Source: Candidatus Izemoplasma sp. (GTDB lineage Bacteria > Bacillota_I > Bacilli_A > Izemoplasmatales > Izemoplasmataceae). From it: a DNA stretch of 15,429 nt. Location: positions 1-15,429 of the forward strand of contig JAIPGE010000012.1 in assembly GCA_021736285.1 (NCBI GenBank), given 5' to 3'. A model generated the notes under the pieces. It had not been told where the DNA came from. It was given only the letters and a program-made list of their open reading frames with translations, and searched no databases. Both the position numbers and the translations under genes were made by a program. Position 1 is the first letter of the stretch, and each line of letters begins with the position of its first letter. Positions 1 through 6,417 of the stretch are shown piece by piece.

Positions 1-55
1 CTTCTGTCGTCCATTCCTTGTTTCTACCACCTTTTGGTCTTCCTTGTTTGCTCAT
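1..55 (-). CDS. 5' end of a transposase gene, probably IS3-family orfA (cut by window edge)
   Basis: Only the first 18 codons are in the window, reading leftward from an ATG at 55-53: MSKQGRPKGGRNKEWTTE. A strong Shine-Dalgarno (AGGAGGTGA on the minus strand, 62-70) sits about 7 nt upstream and fixes the start. A basic GRPKGxxN stretch just before a helix-turn-helix is common at the N-terminus of OrfA proteins of IS3/IS150-type insertion sequences, and that is the basis of the call. The HTH itself and the catalytic part lie outside the window, so the family is an inference. An inverted repeat lies just upstream. The gene points away from the ABC operon that starts at about 190. Confidence 0.5.
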   Translation of the reverse strand, partial: MSKQGRPKGGRNKEWTTE

Positions 56-85
56 CACTTTCACCTCCTACTTTTAGTATACAAA

Positions 86-129
86 AAGATGTTAATAAAC
101 ACATTCTTTTATGTGTCTACTAACATCTT
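86..129 (-). repeat. Inverted repeat upstream of the IS3-like transposase
   Basis: Two 19-nt arms (86-104 and 111-129) flank a 6-nt loop. They match except at two positions. Read as minus-strand RNA, the direction of the transposase, both mismatches become G-U pairs, so the stem is fully paired on that strand only. The 5' leaders of insertion sequences often hold such stems to limit transcription entering from outside. No clear T-run follows, so I do not call it a terminator. If this is an IS3-type element (ends TG...CA), the outer end could lie near 138, where the minus strand reads TGAAATAG. That boundary is only a guess. Confidence 0.55.
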
Positions 130-189
130 ACTATTTCAGATTAAGCCAATATCTTTTTTTAGTACTTTTAATATCTCTAATTAATTGTA

Positions 190-218
190 TTGAATAATAA
201 ATAAGACAAATGTATAAT
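190..218 (+). promoter_or_regulatory. Sigma-A-type promoter for the yxlEFG-like operon
   Basis: The -35 box TTGAAT (190-195) and the perfect -10 box TATAAT (213-218) are 17 nt apart. Transcription would start near 225. This leaves an unusually long leader of about 230 nt before the first convincing gene at 456. Confidence 0.7.
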
Positions 219-247
219 GATGATAGAAAGAAAAAGAGGAGACGACC

Positions 248-353
248 ATGGTTTCTGAAAAGAATTAATTACACTGATTATTGTCCAGATGAAGAAATAT
301 CACAAGTATTATGGTATGTTAAAGGATCGACAGTGCTTATCAAGCATAGTTGA
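248..353 (+). pseudogene. Tiny ORF or frameshifted gene remnant in the operon leader
   Basis: A good Shine-Dalgarno (AGAGGAG, 235-241) stands 6 nt before an ATG at 248, but that frame reads only MVSEKN before a TAA at 266-268. One frame over (249-353) there are 34 codons without a stop, including the stretch ..RINYTDYCPDEEISQVLWY.., ending at TGA 351-353. Two readings fit. It may be a short protein gene that lost its start by a one-base deletion near 251, or a real 6-codon leader peptide ahead of the ABC operon. I do not recognise the peptide. The strong promoter and ribosome site show that something is, or was, translated here. Confidence 0.35.
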
Positions 354-373
354 AAAGATATTTCAACTATGCT
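343..373 (+). other. Perfect 13-bp hairpin in the operon leader
   Basis: The arms AGCATAGTTGAAA (343-355) and TTTCAACTATGCT (361-373) are exact complements around the loop AGATA. The next bases are GCTAAAAAC, with no T-run on either strand, so it is not an ordinary intrinsic terminator. A smaller stem (TGCTT 334-338 with AAGCA 342-346) overlaps the left arm, so the two structures exclude each other. It could be an RNA-stability element, a regulatory fold in the mRNA leader, or the remains of a terminator. Confidence 0.6.
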
Positions 374-455
374 AAAAACATTCTTAGGTGTGAAATTATT
401 TTTTTACAGAAATGACTAAAAAACATGTCCGAGAAGGACTTTAGGAGGATAACAA

Positions 456-665
456 ATGGAAGGCTTAGAAACAATTATTGATTTATTACCATTATTAATA
501 CCACTAATCTTAATCGATTTAAGTATCCGAATTTATGCTATTGTTGATATTGTTAAACCTAACCGGATTGTGACAATTAATAACAACAAAACGGTATGGA
601 TATTAATTTCTGTACTTGTCAATTTTGGGGGACTTATTTACCTATTGTTTGGGAGAAGCCAATGA
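456..665 (+). CDS. Small PLDc_N (YxlE-like) two-helix membrane protein
   Basis: This 69-residue protein has two hydrophobic helices (about 7-30 and 47-66). It has the pattern of the phospholipase D nuclease N-terminal domain family (PLDc_N): a YAIVDIVKP motif after helix 1, and a second helix running into LVNFGGLIYLLFGR near the C-terminus. It has no catalytic HKD motif, so it is a membrane protein and not a nuclease. In B. subtilis the equivalent protein, YxlE, is encoded just before the ABC transporter yxlFG, and together with YxlD it acts as an anti-sigma factor for SigY. The same gene order is seen here, but no sigY or yxlD is visible. The Shine-Dalgarno AGGAGG (443-448) lies 7 nt before the ATG. 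The stop overlaps the next start as ATGA (662-665), which implies translational coupling. The role here is probably to partner or regulate the transporter; this is inference. Confidence 0.8.
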   Translation: MEGLETIIDLLPLLIPLILIDLSIRIYAIVDIVKPNRIVTINNNKTVWILISVLVNFGGLIYLLFGRSQ

Positions 666-1564
666 ATCCAGTTATTGAACTAAGAAACTTAACAAAATAT
701 TATGGAGATTTTCTAGCACTTGATCATATTAATTTATGCATAAATGAGGGAGAAGTTTTTGGATTTATTGGGAAAAACGGTGCAGGAAAGACAACGACAA
801 TTAATTTAGTTTTATCAATGCTTAAAGCATCTGAAGGTGATATCATAATTAAGGGAAATACAATCTCACCTCAAAATGTTGCGTATAAGAAATTAATTGG
901 ATATGTACCAGATGTGCCAATCTTTCCACACTATCTAAATGCTAGTGAGTATCTAACATTTACAGGCGATATGTTTGATCAGTCGTATTCAAATCAAAAA
1001 ATCGAAGAAACGTTGTCATTTGTTGGACTAGAACAAATCAGTAAACAGATTGGTTCATTTTCAAGAGGGATGAAACAACGCTTAGCCATAGCGCAAGCAT
1101 TGATTCATGATCCTGAAATATTGATTATGGACGAACCAACAAGTGCGCTTGATCCCCTTGGTCGAAAAGATGTTTTAGAAATTATTAAAAAACTAAAAGG
1201 TAAGAAAACAATTTTTTATTCAACACATATATTAGAAGATGCTGAAAAAGTTAGTGACCGTATTGGATTAATCGATCATGGTAAAATTAAATTGGTTAAA
1301 CAGATGGATGACATTAAGAAAAATTTTATACAACCAATGGTTATTGTCGAAAGTAATGACAACAAAAAATTAGAAGTAGCTTTGAATAGATCAAACTATG
1401 TTAAAGGGTATAAGAAACATGCTCAAGGTTATTTAGTGGAGTTAGAACAATCCACGACGGACAATCAATTACTTTCTGATTTAATTCAACAAGATGTCAT
1501 CATCAAAAAGTATCTACCTTACTTACCATCGCTTGAAGATGTCTTCATAGAGGTGACATCATGA
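662..1564 (+). CDS. ABC transporter ATP-binding protein (YxlF-like)
   Basis: This is a 300-aa cytoplasmic ATPase of an ABC-2 type exporter. Visible motifs: Walker A GKNGAGKTT (37-45), a signature variant SRGMKQR (134-140), Walker B LIMDEP (154-159), the D-loop SALD (161-164) and the switch histidine in YSTH (H189). The region after about 215 is the C-terminal extension typical of drug- and antibiotic-export ATPases, ending in the common LPSLEDVFIEV motif. I chose the ATG at 662. A longer frame reaches back to 596, but that part lies inside the upstream gene, and GGGAG (651-655) fits the start at 662. The gene overlaps its neighbours by ATGA at both ends, so all three genes are probably co-translated. 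The substrate is unknown; YxlFG relatives are linked to resistance or envelope stress. Confidence 0.9.
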   Translation: MNPVIELRNLTKYYGDFLALDHINLCINEGEVFGFIGKNGAGKTTTINLVLSMLKASEGDIIIKGNTISPQNVAYKKLIGYVPDVPIFPHYLNASEYLTFTGDMFDQSYSNQKIEETLSFVGLEQISKQIGSFSRGMKQRLAIAQALIHDPEILIMDEPTSALDPLGRKDVLEIIKKLKGKKTIFYSTHILEDAEKVSDRIGLIDHGKIKLVKQMDDIKKNFIQPMVIVESNDNKKLEVALNRSNYVKGYKKHAQGYLVELEQSTTDNQLLSDLIQQDVIIKKYLPYLPSLEDVFIEVTS

Positions 1565-2331
1565 TTAAATATTTAAAATATGATTTTCTATTTTTAAAAC
1601 GGACATCGAAACTCATTGTATTTCCAGTATTAGTGCTGATGTTTTCAATTATATCACCATTGACGGCTAAGTATATGAATGAACTCTTAGAAACATTATT
1701 GATAGATTCTGGTGTAGATTTTGTATTTCCTGACCCTGTGATAACAGATAGTTATATCCAATACATAAGTGATTTAAACGAAATTATCCTATTTGTCGTC
1801 TTATTTGTCGCCGTTTCTATTTTCATACGAGATAAAACTAAGGGTCTCTTACCACTTATCGTAAGTAAGCCCGTGTCGAGAACAAAATATTTGCTATCAA
1901 AACAAATCACATTTGCATCATTGCTGTTTGTTAGTTTAATGATTGGCTATGGTGTCTTTACCTATTATACATATGTTTTGTTTGGGGGCACTTACTTTAT
2001 TGAAGGGTTCTTGGCAATCATATTATATTTCGTCTATCTACTGTTTTTGATGAGTATTGCTATGTTAATGAGTGTTCTCTTCAAAAGTTACATCATAGCT
2101 ATTATCATGACATTTTTGGGATATATTCTATTTACTGTTATAGGCGCATTTCAACAAGTTACCTTGCTAATGTATTCACCCAATGTTCTAAATAGTCACG
2201 CAGTTAAATACATCTCAACACAATCGCTTCCAGATGGTGTTTTAATGACAGTAATTGTAACACTTTTGCTAACAACAGGGATCACTTACTTATCAATTTA
2301 TTTGTTTAAGAAACAAGAAATTCCGACATAA
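1561..2331 (+). CDS. ABC-2 type permease (YxlG-like)
   Basis: This 256-residue integral membrane protein has about six predicted helices: 17-38, 74-90, 114-135, 144-171, 175-198 and 227-249. An acidic external loop (about 40-70) sits between helices 1 and 2. A cytoplasmic stretch IRDKTKGLLPLIVSKPVSRT follows helix 2, a position typical of the coupling helix in ABC-2 permeases of the NatB/YxlG type. It would form the membrane channel for the ATPase just upstream, probably as a dimer. The start codon overlaps the ATPase stop (ATGA, 1561-1564). The operon ends at the hairpin terminator 6 nt downstream. The low sequence conservation of this family means the substrate cannot be read from sequence. 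Confidence 0.85.
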   Translation: MIKYLKYDFLFLKRTSKLIVFPVLVLMFSIISPLTAKYMNELLETLLIDSGVDFVFPDPVITDSYIQYISDLNEIILFVVLFVAVSIFIRDKTKGLLPLIVSKPVSRTKYLLSKQITFASLLFVSLMIGYGVFTYYTYVLFGGTYFIEGFLAIILYFVYLLFLMSIAMLMSVLFKSYIIAIIMTFLGYILFTVIGAFQQVTLLMYSPNVLNSHAVKYISTQSLPDGVLMTVIVTLLLTTGITYLSIYLFKKQEIPT

Positions 2332-2375
2332 TATAAAAACAGGCAACATACATTTGTATGTTGCCTGTTTGTTTA
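2332..2375. terminator. Bidirectional intrinsic terminator between convergent operons
   Basis: A perfect 15-bp stem (2337-2351 with 2356-2370) encloses a 4-nt loop ATTT. On the minus strand it is followed by TTTTTATATT (arm end plus 2336-2332), and on the plus strand by GTTTGTTTA. It lies 6 nt after the permease stop and 22 nt after the oppA stop, so it serves both transcripts. Confidence 0.9.
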
Positions 2376-2391
2376 AATCAGTAATTTAAGT

Positions 2392-4071
2392 TTAACCGCG
2401 ATCGATTGAAGTTCTAGTAAAGTCTACAGAACCTAATACACTACGTCCCCAGTTAACAACTACGTCAGATACTAACATTGTATCAGTGTAGTGATATACA
2501 GGAATAATAGGCATATCATTCATAAACTCTTCTTGAGCTTCATATAACTTATCAAAATGAACAGACTCATCAGTTGCAGCAGTAGCATCTGCTAGTAATT
2601 GATCGAATGTGTCATTATAATAGTTAGGATCATTATAAGCATTACTTGATTCAAAAATACTTAATAATCCACTTGGATCCATAAAGTCAGTTAACCATCC
2701 ACCACGAGCGATGTCAAAGTTACCAGCTGAGCGTGTATCTTGGAATACAGCCCACTCTTCATTAGCTAGGTTGATTGTGAATCCTAAGTTATTTGCCCAT
2801 TGTTCTTGAACTTTTTCAGCTACGAATTGATGTCCTTCAGAAGTGTTATAAAGTAAAGTTTCTCCTTCTAAAGCAGTGATTAATTCTGAAACAGTCATTC
2901 CTAATTCAGTTGCAGCTTCTTCAAATAATGTTACTGCTTCGTCAAAGTTACCATCATCAACAACCATTCCGTACATACCAGCAGTTTCAAAGAAGTCGTT
3001 TCCATCATCATCTAAGAATCCTGGAGGTACAAATCCACCAGCAGGCACTTGTCCAGCACCTAATGCTTCAGTGATTGCTTCACGGTTGATTGAATAAGAT
3101 AATGCTGTACGTAATTTTTGATTAACAAATAATCCGTCTACTTCATCACCATTGGTATCAAATGCATCTCCGTTGACACCGTTACCGTCTTTATCCATAT
3201 TGAAACTATAGTAATAAGTTCCAAGTAATGGGAAGACATAAAATTCATTTGATTCAGCAATTAATACAGCTACTTCATCAGTTGGTACACTTGGAATAAA
3301 ATCTAAGTCACCAGATTGATAAGAAGCATATGCAGTAGATGCGTCATCGATAAATTTCGCTTCGATTGTGTCAATTCCTACTTCATCAGCGTTCCAGTAT
3401 TCATCATTTTTAACAAGGGTTAATCCTTCACCTAATTTGTATTCTTCAAGTACAAATGCACCATTAGAAACATAAACGTCAGGATCTTTTGCCCAAGTAC
3501 CATCAGCACCAGCATCAACAGCTGATTCTTTTACAGGCATGAAATGATAGAATGCCATTAACGATACAAAATAGTTAGTAGGTTGGATAAGCTCAACTTG
3601 GAATGTGTAAGAATCTACAGCAGTAATTCCAACTTCTGCAGCTGTACCATCACCATTTACATAGTCTTCAGCTCCAACTACGTTAGTGTAATGCCAAATC
3701 CAACTGTACTCTGAAGCAGTTGCAGGATCCATTGCGCGTAACCATGAATAAACAAAGTCATCTGCAGTTAATGCTGATCCATCGCTCCAGTTTGATTCAC
3801 GTAAGTTAAATGTAACAGTTTTACCGTCAGCACTTACGTCCCAGCTTTCAGCGATACCAGGTAATACTTCACCGTTGATCTCTCTTACAAGACCTTCGTG
3901 TGTGTTGTTGATTACATTTCCACCATCACTAGCTCCATTTAAACCTGGATCTAGAGTTGCTGGATCTGCACCAATGTTCCATCTTAATACGTCGCCTTCA
4001 TCTTTTCCGCCACAAGCAGAAAGTCCGAGGACAAGCATCAATGAAACAACAACTAATAATAATTTTTTCAT
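2392..4071 (-). CDS. oppA: Oligopeptide-binding lipoprotein OppA
   Basis: This 559-residue extracytoplasmic substrate-binding protein belongs to family 5 (SBP_bac_5). It has a lipoprotein signal: MKK, a hydrophobic core, and the lipobox LSAC with the acylated cysteine at C20. The mature part starts with the usual family opening (RWNIGADPATLDPG), and the NREAI and PIIPVY motifs typical of peptide binders appear later. The length is normal for OppA. The protein is strongly acidic. It captures peptides and delivers them to OppB/OppC. The gene is last in the opp cluster, 117 nt after oppF. It has its own Shine-Dalgarno (GAGAGG, 4079-4084) and a candidate promoter, which would allow extra OppA over the membrane parts. 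Alternatives such as dipeptide or nickel binding are less likely but not excluded. Confidence 0.9.
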   Translation of the reverse strand: MKKLLLVVVSLMLVLGLSACGGKDEGDVLRWNIGADPATLDPGLNGASDGGNVINNTHEGLVREINGEVLPGIAESWDVSADGKTVTFNLRESNWSDGSALTADDFVYSWLRAMDPATASEYSWIWHYTNVVGAEDYVNGDGTAAEVGITAVDSYTFQVELIQPTNYFVSLMAFYHFMPVKESAVDAGADGTWAKDPDVYVSNGAFVLEEYKLGEGLTLVKNDEYWNADEVGIDTIEAKFIDDASTAYASYQSGDLDFIPSVPTDEVAVLIAESNEFYVFPLLGTYYYSFNMDKDGNGVNGDAFDTNGDEVDGLFVNQKLRTALSYSINREAITEALGAGQVPAGGFVPPGFLDDDGNDFFETAGMYGMVVDDGNFDEAVTLFEEAATELGMTVSELITALEGETLLYNTSEGHQFVAEKVQEQWANNLGFTINLANEEWAVFQDTRSAGNFDIARGGWLTDFMDPSGLLSIFESSNAYNDPNYYNDTFDQLLADATAATDESVHFDKLYEAQEEFMNDMPIIPVYHYTDTMLVSDVVVNWGRSVLGSVDFTRTSIDRG

Positions 4072-4109
4072 TAAATAACCTCTCTCCTTTTATTTTAATT
4101 ATATGCAAT

Positions 4110-4138
4110 ATAATATCACTTAACTGTGATAATTGCAA
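4110..4138 (-). promoter_or_regulatory. Candidate oppA promoter with a palindrome in its spacer
   Basis: Reading leftward, TTGCAA (4138-4133) and TATTAT (4115-4110) are 17 nt apart. An 18-bp palindrome, TATCAC-TTAACT-GTGATA (4114-4131), fills the spacer, where a bound repressor would block RNA polymerase. Both boxes are imperfect and the region is AT-rich, so this is a candidate only. A second possible -10 (TATAAT, 4103-4098) has no matching -35. Confidence 0.4.
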
Positions 4139-4188
4139 CTATATTTGAATGTTCACTCATATGAAATCGTTTTACAAAGGCAAAAAAG

Positions 4189-5382
4189 TTACTCTAAAGT
4201 GCCCTTATCAATTTCTTCTGTAAAGTGACAAGCAACGAAGTGTTCTTTTTCATATTCTTTCAGTTCTGGTTCTTTGCTAAAGCATTTTGCACGGTTTATA
4301 TAAAGTTCTTTTACACCGAATTCAATAATACCATCAGCGATTTCTTCGGTAATATATTTATTTTCTTCGACAACTGCACGATGTTGATCATGATCAATTA
4401 CGGTCTCACGTGCAAATTTACCAACAATTTTATCTCTAAAGTCATCATCGTCATTTTTAACTAAAATTTTCGAGTAATTACAACGTGTTGCAAACCGGCA
4501 ACGGTCTTTTGGATTAATTGGGGAAGGCACATCACCTTGAAGCACAATCCGTTTTCCTTTGTCTTCATGTTCTGGATCTGGTAATGGGATACTTGATAGA
4601 AGTGCTTTTGTATAAGGATGTAATGGACGATCATATAAAACATCACTTGTTGCGACTTCCATTAATTTACCAAGATACATAACGCCAATACGATCACTAA
4701 TGTATTTTACCATTGATAAGTCATGGGCAATGAATAAATATGTTAATCCAAAGTCATCTTGAAAATCTTCTAACATGTTAACGACTTGTGCTTGGATTGA
4801 CACATCTAATGCGCTAATTGGTTCATCACAAATAATCAATTTTGGATTTACGGCTAATGCCCGTGCAATTCCAATTCTTTGGCGTTGTCCCCCGGAAAAC
4901 TCATGAGGATACCGTGATGCATGCTCTTTTTTAAGACCGACACTTTCTAGCAATTCATAAATTCGTTCTTGAATTGCTTTTTCTGGGTCATCGTGATCTT
5001 TAAATAATTTATGTGTGACAATTCCCTCAGCAATGATGTCAGTGACAGTCATTCGTGCATTTAATGATGCGTATGGATCTTGGAAAATCATTTGAATTTT
5101 ACGTCGATATGGCAACATATCCTTTTCAGGAATAGAAGCAAGATCAACACCATCAAAAATGATTTGGCCATCGGTTGGTTCATATAATTTTACTATGGTC
5201 CGACCAGTTGTTGATTTCCCACATCCTGATTCGCCAACAAGTCCAAACGTTTCGCCCTCATAAATTGTAAACGAAATATCATCTACAGCATGTAAGTATT
5301 TTTTTTCTCTTGCGAATAAACCTTTGGTTTTATCAAAAAACTTTTTAAGATTTCTAACTTCTAATAGTGGTTTCTTTTCCAT
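4189..5382 (-). CDS. oppF: Oligopeptide ABC transporter ATPase OppF, with an internal C-terminal insertion
   Basis: This is one of the two ATPases that drive peptide import. Motifs: Walker A GESGCGKS (50-57), Q-loop Q101, signature SGGQRQ (163-168), Walker B LIICDEP (182-188) and switch H220. The C-terminal oligopeptide-transporter domain starts near 253 (HPYTKALLSSIP). At 397 aa it is about 60-70 residues longer than usual. In OppF/DppF the domain has four closely spaced cysteines. Here C295 and C301 are separated from C367 and C385 by about 58 extra, acidic residues (roughly 303-362, with a DDDD run at 311-314). The ATG follows the oppD stop with no gap, and AAGGGGG (5391-5397) at the end of oppD serves as ribosome site. 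Confidence 0.92.
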   Translation of the reverse strand: MEKKPLLEVRNLKKFFDKTKGLFAREKKYLHAVDDISFTIYEGETFGLVGESGCGKSTTGRTIVKLYEPTDGQIIFDGVDLASIPEKDMLPYRRKIQMIFQDPYASLNARMTVTDIIAEGIVTHKLFKDHDDPEKAIQERIYELLESVGLKKEHASRYPHEFSGGQRQRIGIARALAVNPKLIICDEPISALDVSIQAQVVNMLEDFQDDFGLTYLFIAHDLSMVKYISDRIGVMYLGKLMEVATSDVLYDRPLHPYTKALLSSIPLPDPEHEDKGKRIVLQGDVPSPINPKDRCRFATRCNYSKILVKNDDDDFRDKIVGKFARETVIDHDQHRAVVEENKYITEEIADGIIEFGVKELYINRAKCFSKEPELKEYEKEHFVACHFTEEIDKGTLE

Positions 5383-6408
5383 TTATTTCGCCCCCTTAAA
5401 AATCTCATCAGGTTTTGGCGCATCTTCATGGAGTAACCAACAAGATACTTTCTGAGTGTCAGAAACTTCAAACAGTGGTGCAGCATCTTCTAAACAAACC
5501 TGCATTGCATGTGGGCATCTTGGACTAAATGGACACCCTTGAGGTGGATCCATTAAATCTGGTGGACTACCTTCAATTGGTACCAATCGTTCTTTTTCTT
5601 TTTTTGTTGATTTTGGAATAGACGAATGAAGTCCAACAGTGTATGGATGTTTTGGATTATAGAAAACATCGTTAACAGTTCCTTTTTCCATAATCATTCC
5701 GCCATACATAACAATAACGTGTGTACTAACTTCAGCAATAACACCTAAATCATGTGTAATTAAGATAATAGACATATTGATTTCATCTTGAAGTTTTTTA
5801 AGTAATTCTAAAATCTGTGCTTGAATTGTAACATCAAGTGCAGTTGTTGGTTCATCTGCGATTAATAATCTTGGATTACAAGAGATTGCAGTTGCGATTA
5901 AGGCACGTTGACGCATTCCTCCACTAAATTGATGAGGATAGTCAGTAATTTGACTGTCTGGATCAGGGATACCTACCTGTTCTAATAATGATTTTGCACG
6001 TTCAATAGCCTCTTCTTTATTTAAATCAGTATGACGTTGAATAACTTCAATCATTTGGTTTTGAATGCTATAAACAGGGTTTAGGCTCGTCATTGGATCT
6101 TGGAAGATCATCGCAATCTCATTCCCTCGAAACTCATTCATTTTTCTATTTGATAAACTTGTAAAGTCAATTATTTTACCATCTTCTTGATGGAACAATA
6201 TTTGGCCTTCTTTAATTTCTCCTGGATGATCAACAAGGTTCATGATACTCAGTGAGGTAACACTTTTTCCACTACCTGATTCACCAACGATACCTAAAAT
6301 TTCGCCTTCATTTAATTCGAAATCGATACCACGTACCCCTTGAACTTCTCCAAGATGGGTAAAGAAAGATGTTTTGACGCCTTTAACTTCTAGTACTTTT
6401 TTCTTCAT
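5383..6408 (-). CDS. oppD: Oligopeptide ABC transporter ATPase OppD
   Basis: This is the partner ATPase of OppF. From the ATG at 6408 it has 341 residues. Walker A is GESGSGKS (42-49), Q-loop Q103, signature SGGMRQ (162-167), Walker B LLIADEP (181-187) and switch H219. The C-terminal oligopeptide/dipeptide transporter domain carries the usual cysteine set C292, C298, C305 and C323, which in some homologues binds an iron-sulfur cluster. A GTG at 6417 would add three residues. I prefer the ATG because AGGTGAG (6413-6419) is well placed for it. The gene follows oppC with no spacer and abuts oppF, so the ATPases and permeases are probably made together. Confidence 0.93.
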   Translation of the reverse strand: MKKKVLEVKGVKTSFFTHLGEVQGVRGIDFELNEGEILGIVGESGSGKSVTSLSIMNLVDHPGEIKEGQILFHQEDGKIIDFTSLSNRKMNEFRGNEIAMIFQDPMTSLNPVYSIQNQMIEVIQRHTDLNKEEAIERAKSLLEQVGIPDPDSQITDYPHQFSGGMRQRALIATAISCNPRLLIADEPTTALDVTIQAQILELLKKLQDEINMSIILITHDLGVIAEVSTHVIVMYGGMIMEKGTVNDVFYNPKHPYTVGLHSSIPKSTKKEKERLVPIEGSPPDLMDPPQGCPFSPRCPHAMQVCLEDAAPLFEVSDTQKVSCWLLHEDAPKPDEIFKGAK

Positions 6409-6417
6409 TTTTCTCAC

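Noticed and set aside
596..661. Longer start (ATG at 596) for the ABC ATPase
   Set aside because: The extra residues lie in the coding region of the PLDc_N gene in another frame, have no ribosome site, and do not resemble the ATPase family. The ATG at 662 overlaps the upstream stop and fits the family start.
2876..4148. Open frames of 60-75 codons opposite oppA and its upstream region
   Set aside because: They lie antisense to a clear gene or its 5' end, lack ribosome sites and have compositions typical of shadows.
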